Assembly: GCF_036014195.1 (NCBI RefSeq)
Contig: NZ_CP107918.1
Location: forward strand, 5,952,001-6,016,000
Origin: Streptomyces sp. NBC_00442
Lineage (GTDB): Bacteria; Actinomycetota; Actinomycetes; Streptomycetales; Streptomycetaceae
Length of the DNA: 64,000 nt
Direction of reading: 5' to 3'
Part shown: one piece after another, positions 34,460 through 42,167 of the stretch
How positions within the stretch are numbered: the first letter of the stretch is position 1
How the letters are laid out: each line of letters begins with the position of its first letter
Made by a program: the position numbers and the translations under genes
Notes under the pieces: model-generated
What the model was told of the DNA's origin: nothing
Seen by the model: the letters and a program-made list of their open reading frames with translations, nothing else
Databases searched by the model: none

Positions 34460-35356
34460 ATGCTGCTCCTCGACGACCTCCCCGAGACGCTGCTCGACCT
34501 TGCCGTACCGCACGAGGACATCAACGAACTGACCTCACTGGCCGCCCGGTTCACCGCAGAACCCGAGCTGGCTGACCTCCTGGAACAGTCCGCACGTGCC
34601 CTCGTCGAGGGCATCGGCACGATCGGTGCCCGACCCGAACCGCCGCCCCTGCCCGAGGGGTTGGGCGATCTGGAGCGCTGGTTCCCCGTGTACGTCGCCG
34701 TCGCCGCGCTGCCGTACACCAGGGCGTACCACCGTGAGCGGGGCATCCCCGACGACATCGCCCGCCGTACGCTCGCCGACCTCGGGCGACAGATCGCGCT
34801 GCACCACAGGCGGCACGGAATCGGCGGCCTCAACGCCCCGCACTGGCTGCGGCTGCACTTCCGCGGGGAGATCTACCAGCTCGGCCGGCTCCAGTTCCAG
34901 CGCGCGGAACTCGGGGAGCGCACGAGCCGGGCCGTCCGCGCGGCGGGCTTCGACGCCCAGCGCGGCGACCCCTGCCTGAATCTGCACATTCCCGACTGCC
35001 AGGGCCCCTTGACGCCCCGGGCGTGCGCCGACTCCATCGCTCGGGCCAAGACGTTCTTCGCCCGCCACTTCCCCGAGGAGCGCCACCGTGTGGCGGTGTG
35101 CCACTCGTGGCTGCTCGACGACCAGCTGCGGGACCACCTTCCCGAGGACTCCAACATTGTCCGCTTCCAGGGTTTGTTCCGTATCGACCACAGAAGCGAC
35201 GAGCCGGCCGACAGCGAGCCTGTCGGCTTCGTCTTCGGCGATCCCGAACTCCCCGTGGCGGGACTTCCCCAGCGCACCGGGGTGCAGCGCGCCGTCACCC
35301 GGCACCTTCTCGACGGCGGGCACTGGTACCTGGGCCACGGCTGGTTCCAGCTGTAG
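34460..35356 (+). CDS. GNAT-like acyltransferase-domain protein (DUF5596 type)
   Basis: 298 residues. An N-terminal helical part (LLLDDLPETLLDLAVPHEDINEL) is followed by a region with LGRQIALHHRRHGIGGLNAPHWLRLHFRGEIYQLGRLQFQRAEL and later CHSWLLDDQLRDHLPEDSNIVRFQGLF, ending DGGHWYLGHGWF. This is the pattern of a family annotated as acyltransferase domain-containing (tandem GNAT-like). Substrate unknown. ATG 34460 is supported by the TAGGGT box at leaderless spacing; GTG 34451 is a less likely alternative. Confidence 0.75.
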   Translation: MLLLDDLPETLLDLAVPHEDINELTSLAARFTAEPELADLLEQSARALVEGIGTIGARPEPPPLPEGLGDLERWFPVYVAVAALPYTRAYHRERGIPDDIARRTLADLGRQIALHHRRHGIGGLNAPHWLRLHFRGEIYQLGRLQFQRAELGERTSRAVRAAGFDAQRGDPCLNLHIPDCQGPLTPRACADSIARAKTFFARHFPEERHRVAVCHSWLLDDQLRDHLPEDSNIVRFQGLFRIDHRSDEPADSEPVGFVFGDPELPVAGLPQRTGVQRAVTRHLLDGGHWYLGHGWFQL

Positions 35357-35394
35357 GTGCCGGCCGGCGGGACCGGTTCCGTCGGCGGCCTCGC

Positions 35395-35766
35395 TCAGTG
35401 CACGAAGCTGTAGCTGCGCCAGGGCGGGGCCTGCGGTGCGACATTGTTGGTGAGCCGGCTGCCGATGTACGTCGTGTCCTTGCCGGTGCAGTCGGGTGTC
35501 CGGTACATCACCATGTCGACCAGGGTGTTGTTGAAGACCTCGTTCGTGCCGGCCGGCAGCACCCGGTGGCAGCCCGTCACCTTCGGGCTGGTCAGCGAGA
35601 CGGCGGCGTTCCGCCCCACCGGATAGCTGACGGTGCCGACCGCCGTCCGCCCGAGGCTGGAGCAGGCGGTGGTGGCGAGGGTGAGCAGCACGGCCCCGGC
35701 GGCGATCCGCGTACGGCGACGACGGCGCGAGGCGGGGGCGGGGGACTGGGACGCGGTCACGGACAT
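35395..35766 (-). CDS. Small secreted lipoprotein of unknown function
   Basis: 123 residues from ATG 35766, which has GAGGA 7 nt upstream. An Arg-rich n-region (SRRRRRTRI), hydrophobic core and lipobox TTAC near residue 33 mark a lipoprotein. The mature 90 residues have two further Cys (GCHR and DCTGKD) that could form a disulfide. I do not recognise the family. It converges on the acyltransferase gene, 38 bp away. Confidence 0.65.
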   Translation of the reverse strand: MSVTASQSPAPASRRRRRTRIAAGAVLLTLATTACSSLGRTAVGTVSYPVGRNAAVSLTSPKVTGCHRVLPAGTNEVFNNTLVDMVMYRTPDCTGKDTTYIGSRLTNNVAPQAPPWRSYSFVH

Positions 35767-36147
35767 GAGTGGTCCTCGTCTGTACGGCATGGCTGCGGCG
35801 GTCAGTGTCGCCAGCCTGCCCCGTGTCGCCGTACCCGGCATCCGGGGTGCCCCGCGGATAGCCCGGCCGGGCGACCGGGCCTGTCGCGAGGCAACCTCGC
35901 TGCTTCGGACACCCCCCCCCGCAACTTTGGACACCCCCGCCACTTCGGACGCCCGTAGCGCTCCGCGGCACCGGTTCCGCCGGGCTCGTTTCGAGTCACC
36001 CGGCCCCGGGTGGGGTCTTTACACCGGGCGGGCGCCGGGGTACGAGAGAGATTGCGCTGCCCGCGGCCGGGCACGCGGTCCCTGTCGAACGCCCCGAGAA
36101 CGCGGCGCGGCACCGCTCGAAACCCTGTCGGAAGGCGCACGAACCTG
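35767..36147. other. 381-bp divergent region with a C9 tract and three related repeats
   Basis: No gene seen. At 35901-35955 the pattern (A)CTTyGGACaCCCCCGC occurs three times, the first containing nine consecutive C. The carboxylesterase promoter should lie at the right end but I could not define it. Confidence 0.5.
35901..35955. repeat. Three tandem ~20-bp repeats with a C9 homopolymer
   Basis: Units start at 35902, 35923 and 35941: CTTCGGACAC(C9)GC, ACTTTGGACACCCCCGC and ACTTCGGACGCCCG. The spacing is about 20 bp, two helical turns. It may be an operator array or a slippage-prone site. Confidence 0.6.
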
Positions 36148-37602
36148 ATGGAACCCATCCGTACGACCCACCAGGGAGCGGTGCGAGGACGACTCGTCGC
36201 CGACGACGTGGCCGCCTTCCTCGGCATCCCTTTCGCCGCACCCCCCTTCGGTGAGGCACGCTTTCGGGCTCCGGCACCAGCCGTCCCCTGGGACGGCGTA
36301 CGCGAGGCGCACTCCTACGGGGCGAGCGTCCCCCGGGCCCCCTACGCGCCGCCCTTCGACGCCCTCATCGCGGACGAGGGGCCCCAGGGCGAGGACTGCC
36401 TCAACCTGAACATCTGGACCCCGCACCCGGCCTCCGGCGGCGGGCTCCCTGTCATGGTGTGGATCCATGGTGGAGCCTTCGCCAACGGCTCGGGCTCCGC
36501 CTCCTCCTACGACGGAAGCGCCTTCGCACGCGACGGCGTCGTCTACGTCAGCATCAACTACCGGCTCGGCGCCGACGGCTTCCTGAAGCTGCCCGACCGG
36601 CCGGACAACCGCGGTCTGCTCGATCAGATCGCCGCCCTCGAATGGGTGCGCGACAACATCGAGGCCTTCGGCGGCGACCCCGGACAGGTGACCGTGTTCG
36701 GCGAGTCCGCGGGCGCCATGAGCATCGGCGCCCTGCTTTCCCTGCCCCGCGCCCGCGGCCTGTTCCGGCGCGCCATCCTGCAGAGCGGCGCCGCCCACCA
36801 CTTCCTTCGCCCCGCCTCCGCCGACCTGATCACGGCCCGCCTCGCCGAGAAGCTCGGCATCGAGGCGAGCGCCGAGGAGTTCGCCGCCGTCCCCCTGGAC
36901 ACGCTGCTGCCCGCCCAGGCCGAGCTGCGGGGCGAGATCGGGGCACGCCCGGACCCCGCGCTGTGGGGTGAGGCGGCGCTCAACATGATGCCGTTCGAAC
37001 CCGTCCTCGACGCGTTCGCGCTCCCCGGCCAGGACTGCGGGGTGGAATTCCTCGTCGGCAGCAACCGCGAGGAGTACCGGCTGTTCCTGGTGCCCACCGA
37101 GCGCCTCGACGCCCTGTCGCATTCCAGGCTCCGCCTGGCGACGGCGGCGTACGGGCTCGACCCGGACAAGGCGCTGCCCGTGTACGCGGAACGCCGTCCG
37201 GACGCCGTGCCCGGCGAGCTGTTCGACGCCGTCACCACCGACTGGTTCTACCGGATCCCCGCCCTGCGCATCGCCGAGTCGGTTCCGGGTTCGTACGTGT
37301 ACGAGTTCGCCCGGCGCTCCCCGGCGTACGACGGCCGGCTCGGTGCCTGCCACGCCTCCGAGCTCGCCTACGTCTTCGACCGGCTCGACGACCCCGCCTA
37401 TGCCCCGATGGTCGGCCCGCGCCCCCCGCAGTCCTTGGCGGACGCGATGCACGGCGCCTGGGTGGCCTTCGCGAAGACGGGCGACCCCGGCTGGGCACCC
37501 TACGACCTGGAGCGCCGCGCCACCCAGGTCTTCGACACCGACCCGAGCGTCGAGGACGACCTTCGCGGCAATGAACGCGCCTTGTGGGAGGGGGTGCGCT
37601 GA
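36148..37602 (+). CDS. Carboxylesterase/type-B lipase family enzyme
   Basis: 484 residues. N-terminal QGAVRGR and FLGIPFAAPPFGEARFRAP are typical of type-B carboxylesterases, EDCLNLNIWTP is the family signature, VMVWIHGGAF forms the oxyanion hole, and the nucleophile Ser lies in VFGESAGAMS. The acidic and His triad members are expected near GSNREEYRLF and in LGACHASELAYVF. It hydrolyses carboxylic esters; physiological substrate unknown. ATG 36148 has GGAAGG upstream. No signal peptide, so probably intracellular. Confidence 0.9.
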   Translation: MEPIRTTHQGAVRGRLVADDVAAFLGIPFAAPPFGEARFRAPAPAVPWDGVREAHSYGASVPRAPYAPPFDALIADEGPQGEDCLNLNIWTPHPASGGGLPVMVWIHGGAFANGSGSASSYDGSAFARDGVVYVSINYRLGADGFLKLPDRPDNRGLLDQIAALEWVRDNIEAFGGDPGQVTVFGESAGAMSIGALLSLPRARGLFRRAILQSGAAHHFLRPASADLITARLAEKLGIEASAEEFAAVPLDTLLPAQAELRGEIGARPDPALWGEAALNMMPFEPVLDAFALPGQDCGVEFLVGSNREEYRLFLVPTERLDALSHSRLRLATAAYGLDPDKALPVYAERRPDAVPGELFDAVTTDWFYRIPALRIAESVPGSYVYEFARRSPAYDGRLGACHASELAYVFDRLDDPAYAPMVGPRPPQSLADAMHGAWVAFAKTGDPGWAPYDLERRATQVFDTDPSVEDDLRGNERALWEGVR

Positions 37603-37616
37603 GGCCGTGGGGCCCA

Positions 37617-37639
37617 TTGTCAGACCCCGCCCGTAAGGT
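37617..37639 (+). promoter_or_regulatory. DNA-damage-type promoter of the SNF2-SWIM operon
   Basis: TTGTCAGACC (37617-37626), 7 nt, TAAGGT (37634-37639): the same geometry as the polA and uvrB sites. Expected start near 37646, leaving a 60-nt leader with a strong SD before the helicase ATG. Confidence 0.65.
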
Positions 37640-37705
37640 CGTAGATCAGTCGTCGCGCATCACGCGACGGGTCATGACCGTGCGGACGAAGGGAGGTGAC
37701 CGGCG

Positions 37706-40700
37706 ATGGACCGGCCGACACCGATGCGGCACCCCGAGCGCGAGCCGGTCGCCTCAGGACCCGCCGGGCCCGCCCGGCGCGATCATCCGGACCGGCGGCC
37801 CGAGCGCGGAACGGCCCTCACCCGGCCGTCCGGCGCCTCGTCGGCCCGTACCCGGACCGGCGGCCCCGAGGGCATGACCCGCACGTGGCCCGGTGTGACG
37901 GCGGCCGCCGTGTTCTTGCCCGCCGGGCTGCCCCGCGAGGGCAAGGTCGCCTTCTGGGTCCCGGACCAGGGCCCTCTCGCACACGGAGCCGACGGCCCAG
38001 CGGGAGAGGTGGCCGAGCTGACGGTGGTACGCCGCCACGGCGGAGGAGCCCGCAGCCGCAAGGTCGCCGCCCTGCTCGTGCCCGTCGCCGAAGCGCTCCC
38101 CCTGCTGATCGAGGCCAGGAGCCACCCCGCGGCCCACCCGACGGCCGCGTGCTGGGGCGCCGCAGCGCTGCACGCCCTGCACCTCGTCGCGCGCGGCCGG
38201 CTGCTGCCCGGCCTCACCCCCACCAGCCACGACGCCTGGCGGGCCGGCCCGCTCGACGCGGACGACATCGCCCAGCTGCGCGCCATCGCCGCCGCCATGC
38301 CGTACGAGGCGTACGGCGTGCCCGTCCCCGGCCGCGGCGCGCTCCAGCTGCCCGAGCCCGAAGCCCTGGTGCGCGCCTTCCTCGACGCGGTCGCCGACAC
38401 CCTGCCGCGCACCCCGGCCGCCGCCCACGCCGCCGGGGCGCCCTTCGCCGCGCCCACCGCCCAGCACCTGCCGGCCGCCCACGCCTGGGCGGCGGAGGCG
38501 GCCGCGGGGATGGACGCGGGCGTACGGGTCTCCCTGCGCCTCGACCTCGCCGGATTCGAGCTGTTCGACACGGCCGCGGAAGAAGAGGGCGAGGCGAGGC
38601 GCGCCGGCTCGGCGATCGTCCAGGTGCACAGCCTCGCCGACCCCACGCTCGTCGTCGACGCCGCCCGCCTCTGGTCGGACGACGTCCCCCAAAGCACGGC
38701 CACCACGGGGCCACGACGGTCCGCGACCACGACCGGGTCCGCCACGGGCCACGGCGGACCCACGGCCACGGCGTCGACGGGCACCCCCCAGCGGCAGCCC
38801 GCACCCCCAACGAGCGGCGCGGAAAACGGAGTTGACGCCTTCGGTCCGCGTGCCCGGATCGACGCGCTGCTCGCGCTGCGCCGCGCCTCCCGCGTCTGGC
38901 CACCGCTCGGGCTGCTCCTGGAGCGCAGCGTCCCCGACGTCCTGCCCCTCACCGAGGCCGAGCTGTACGAGCTGCTCGGCGAGGCGTCGGCACGGCTGGC
39001 CGCGGCGGGCGTCACCGTCCACTGGCCGCGCGAGCTGGCCCGCACGCTCAGCGCCACCGCCGTCGTGCGCCCGGCACCAGGCTCGGCCACCGACGGCACC
39101 TCCTTCTTCGATGCCGAGGAACTCCTTTCCTTCAACTGGCAGTTGGCGCTCGGCGGCGAACCCCTCACCAACGCCGAGATGGACGTGCTCGCCGAGTCCC
39201 ACCGCCCGATCGTGCGCCTGCGCGACCAATGGGTGGTCGCCGACCCCGAGCTCGTCCGCAAGGCCAGAAAGCGGGACCTGGGCCTGCTCGACCCGGTGGA
39301 CGCCCTGTCGGTCGCCCTCACCGGCACCGCCGACGTCGACGGCGAGACCGTCGAGGCGGTCCCGACCGGGGCGCTCGCGGTGCTCCGCGACCGCCTCCTG
39401 GAAGGGCCCGCGACGGCCGAACAGCCGGCGGGCCTCGACGCGACGCTCCGCGACTACCAACTGCGCGGCCTGGCCTGGCTGTCCATGATGACCTCCATGG
39501 GCCTCGGCGGCTGCCTCGCCGACGACATGGGCCTCGGCAAGACGATCACCGTGATCGCCCTGCACCTGCGGCGCGCCCGCCGCGAGCCCACCCTGGTGAT
39601 CTGCCCGGCCTCGCTGCTCGGCAACTGGCAGCGCGAGATCGCCCGCTTCGCGCCGGGCGTCCCCGTGCACCGCTTCCACGGCAGCAGCCGCACCCTGGAA
39701 ACGCGGAGCGGCGAAGGCGGCTTCGTCCTCACCACGTACGCCACCATGCGCACCAGCGCGCCCCAACTCGCCTCCCGCGCCTGGAACATGGTGGTCGCCG
39801 ACGAGGCGCAACACGTCAAGAACCCGTTCTCCGCCACCGCCAAGGCGCTGCGCACCATCCCCGCCCCCGCCCGGATCGCGCTCACCGGCACCCCGGTGGA
39901 GAACAATCTCTCCGAGCTGTGGGCGCTGCTCGACTGGACGACCCCCGGCCTGCTCGGCCCCCTCAAGGCGTTCCGGGCCCGGCACGCCCGCCTGGTGGAG
40001 AACGGCGAGGACGACGACGCGGCGGACCGCCTCGCCCGCCTGGTGCGGCCCTTCCTCCTCAGGAGGAAGAAGTCCGACCCGGGCATCGTGCCCGAGCTGC
40101 CACCCAAGACCCAGACCGACCACCCCGTGCCGCTGACACGCGAACAGGCCGCCCTCTACGAGGCGGTGGTCCGCGAAGTGATGGCCGCCGTCGAGGCCTC
40201 CGAAGGCATCGCACGGCGCGCCCAGGTCATGAAGCTGCTCACCGCCCTCAAGCAGATCTGCAACCACCCCGCGCAGTACCTGAAGGAGGAGTCACCGCGT
40301 CTCGCGGCCCGCTCGGGCAAACTGGCCCTGCTCGACGAGCTCGTGGACACCATCGTCAGCGAGGACGGCTCGGTCCTCGTCTTCACCCAGTACGTCGCGA
40401 TGGCCCGGCTGCTCTCCCGCCACCTCACCGCACGCGGCGTGCCCTCCCAACTGCTCCACGGAGGAACCCCGGTGGCCGAGCGGGACCGCCTCGTCGACGC
40501 CTTCCAGACCGGCGAGGTGCCCGTGTTCATCCTTTCCCTCAAGGCCGCGGGCACCGGCCTCAACCTCACCCGCGCCGGCCATGTCATCCACTACGACCGC
40601 TGGTGGAACCCGGCGGTCGAGGAACAGGCCACCGACCGCGCCTACCGCATCGGCCAGACCCAGCCGGTCCAGGTCCACCGCCTGATCGCCGAGGGCACCG

Positions 40701-40837
40701 TCGAGGAGCGCATCGCCGAGATGCTGGAACAAAAACGCCGCCTCGCCGACGCCGTCCTCGGCTCCTCGGAGAGCGCCCTGACCGAACTCACCGACCGCGA
40801 ACTGGCCGACCTGATCTCCCTGCGGAGAGCCACATGA
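37706..40837 (+). CDS. SNF2-family DEAD/DEAH-like helicase (ATP-dependent DNA translocase)
   Basis: 1043 residues; ATG 37706 sits behind an almost perfect SD (GGGAGGTGA). The N-terminal 560 residues form the bacterial-SNF2 accessory region. Helicase motif I DDMGLGKTI is near residue 610, motif II DEAQHVKNP near 698, motif III ALTGTPVENNLSELW; the C-terminal half has LVFTQYVAMARLL, LSLKAAGTGLNLT and the motif VI stretch DRAYRIGQTQPVQVHRL. SNF2 proteins translocate on double-stranded DNA and remodel bound proteins. The next gene, a SWIM zinc-finger protein, overlaps by ATGA, the usual pairing in bacteria. The damage-type promoter suggests a repair role. Confidence 0.92.
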   Translation: MDRPTPMRHPEREPVASGPAGPARRDHPDRRPERGTALTRPSGASSARTRTGGPEGMTRTWPGVTAAAVFLPAGLPREGKVAFWVPDQGPLAHGADGPAGEVAELTVVRRHGGGARSRKVAALLVPVAEALPLLIEARSHPAAHPTAACWGAAALHALHLVARGRLLPGLTPTSHDAWRAGPLDADDIAQLRAIAAAMPYEAYGVPVPGRGALQLPEPEALVRAFLDAVADTLPRTPAAAHAAGAPFAAPTAQHLPAAHAWAAEAAAGMDAGVRVSLRLDLAGFELFDTAAEEEGEARRAGSAIVQVHSLADPTLVVDAARLWSDDVPQSTATTGPRRSATTTGSATGHGGPTATASTGTPQRQPAPPTSGAENGVDAFGPRARIDALLALRRASRVWPPLGLLLERSVPDVLPLTEAELYELLGEASARLAAAGVTVHWPRELARTLSATAVVRPAPGSATDGTSFFDAEELLSFNWQLALGGEPLTNAEMDVLAESHRPIVRLRDQWVVADPELVRKARKRDLGLLDPVDALSVALTGTADVDGETVEAVPTGALAVLRDRLLEGPATAEQPAGLDATLRDYQLRGLAWLSMMTSMGLGGCLADDMGLGKTITVIALHLRRARREPTLVICPASLLGNWQREIARFAPGVPVHRFHGSSRTLETRSGEGGFVLTTYATMRTSAPQLASRAWNMVVADEAQHVKNPFSATAKALRTIPAPARIALTGTPVENNLSELWALLDWTTPGLLGPLKAFRARHARLVENGEDDDAADRLARLVRPFLLRRKKSDPGIVPELPPKTQTDHPVPLTREQAALYEAVVREVMAAVEASEGIARRAQVMKLLTALKQICNHPAQYLKEESPRLAARSGKLALLDELVDTIVSEDGSVLVFTQYVAMARLLSRHLTARGVPSQLLHGGTPVAERDRLVDAFQTGEVPVFILSLKAAGTGLNLTRAGHVIHYDRWWNPAVEEQATDRAYRIGQTQPVQVHRLIAEGTVEERIAEMLEQKRRLADAVLGSSESALTELTDRELADLISLRRAT

Positions 40838-42087
40838 CCGCCGCCCGCCCCGCCGGCCCCTCCCTGCGCACCCCCCGCCACGACGACCGCCGGCGCACCT
40901 ACCCCGCGCTCGGCGCCCGCACCGAGCGGACCGGCACCTGGTGGGGCGATGCCTGGGTGGAGGCCCTGGAGGAGCTGGCCCTCGACGCCGGCCGGCTGGC
41001 GCGCGGCCATGCCTACGCGCAGTCCGGTCACGTCGACGCGATCACTGTCACGCCCGGCCGCATCACCGCCTACGTCCACGGCTCCCGGCCCCGCCCCTAC
41101 CGGACGGAACTGCGGCTGCGTACCCTGCCCGACCAGGCGTGGGAGGAGTTCCTCGACACCGCGGCGCAGGCACCCGCTCACATCGCCGCCCTCCTGGACA
41201 AGGATCTGCCGCACGCCCTGGCCGACGAGGCGGCCCTGCTGCCCGCCTCCGGCGACCTGATCCCCGACTGCTCGTGTCCCGACGACGGCTACCCCTGCAA
41301 GCACGCGGCGGCTCTCTGCTACCAGACGGCCCGCCTCCTGGACGAGGACCCGTTCGTGCTGCTGCTGATGCGCGGGCGCGGCGAGCAGGAGCTCCTGGCC
41401 GCGCTCACCCGGCGCAATGCCGCCCGTATGGCCGTGGAGCGGAGCGCCCCGCTGCCTCAACTCCCCACCGTCCAGGCCCGCTCCGCGGTCCAGCCGCGCA
41501 CCAGGCCGCCGCTGCCGCCGCCGTTCCCCCTGCCGTCGCGTCCGGGACATCCGCCCGCGTTCCCCGCGGTGGCCGGTGGCCCCGACCCCCTTTCGCTCGA
41601 CCTCCTCGCCACGGAGGCGGCCATCCGCGCCCACACCCTGCTCACCACCGGGCAGGATCCGATCGCCCCGCTCACCACCTGGCAGGACGCGGTGCGCCTG
41701 GCCGCGGCACATCCCGGCTCCGGGCTCACCTCCGCCACCCGCGCCCTCTACACCGCCTTGACCCGCGCCACCGACCGCACCCCCACGGATCTCGCGCGCG
41801 CGGTGGCCGCCTGGCGCCAGGGCGGCATCGAGGCGCTCGCCGTCCTCGAATCCCCCTGGGACCCGCCGGCCGGCCCCTTCGACCGGGCCCGCCCGGCCCT
41901 GAGCGCCGCCGGGTTCCCCGGTTTCCGGCCCAGCCGCAACCGCCTGTCCACCCCCAGCACCCAGCTCCGCTACGGCCGCGACGGGCTCTGGTACGGCTAC
42001 GAGTCGGACCCGGGCCGGGACGACTGGTGGCCCCGGGGCAGCCCCGACGCCGACCCGGTGGGCGCGCTCACCACCCGCCTCGGCTGA
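40834..42087 (+). CDS. SWIM zinc-finger protein partnered with the SNF2 helicase
   Basis: 417 residues. The SWIM motif is CSCPDDGYPCKHAAALC near residue 148, giving C-x-C-xn-C-x-H zinc ligands; such domains bind DNA or protein. N-terminal TWWGDAWVEALEELALDAGRLARGHAYAQSGHVDAITVTPGRITA is the conserved start of SNF2-linked SWIM proteins. A Pro-rich linker (about 205-245) separates it from a helical C-terminal part. The ATGA overlap with the helicase indicates equal synthesis and probable complex formation. Precise role unknown. Confidence 0.88.
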   Translation: MTAARPAGPSLRTPRHDDRRRTYPALGARTERTGTWWGDAWVEALEELALDAGRLARGHAYAQSGHVDAITVTPGRITAYVHGSRPRPYRTELRLRTLPDQAWEEFLDTAAQAPAHIAALLDKDLPHALADEAALLPASGDLIPDCSCPDDGYPCKHAAALCYQTARLLDEDPFVLLLMRGRGEQELLAALTRRNAARMAVERSAPLPQLPTVQARSAVQPRTRPPLPPPFPLPSRPGHPPAFPAVAGGPDPLSLDLLATEAAIRAHTLLTTGQDPIAPLTTWQDAVRLAAAHPGSGLTSATRALYTALTRATDRTPTDLARAVAAWRQGGIEALAVLESPWDPPAGPFDRARPALSAAGFPGFRPSRNRLSTPSTQLRYGRDGLWYGYESDPGRDDWWPRGSPDADPVGALTTRLG

Positions 42088-42167
42088 CGTTCACGGGCGA
42101 GCGAGGCGCCACCGGGCCGGCCGGGGCACGGCCCCAGCTGGGTCAGGCGGCGGGTCAGACAGCCGGG

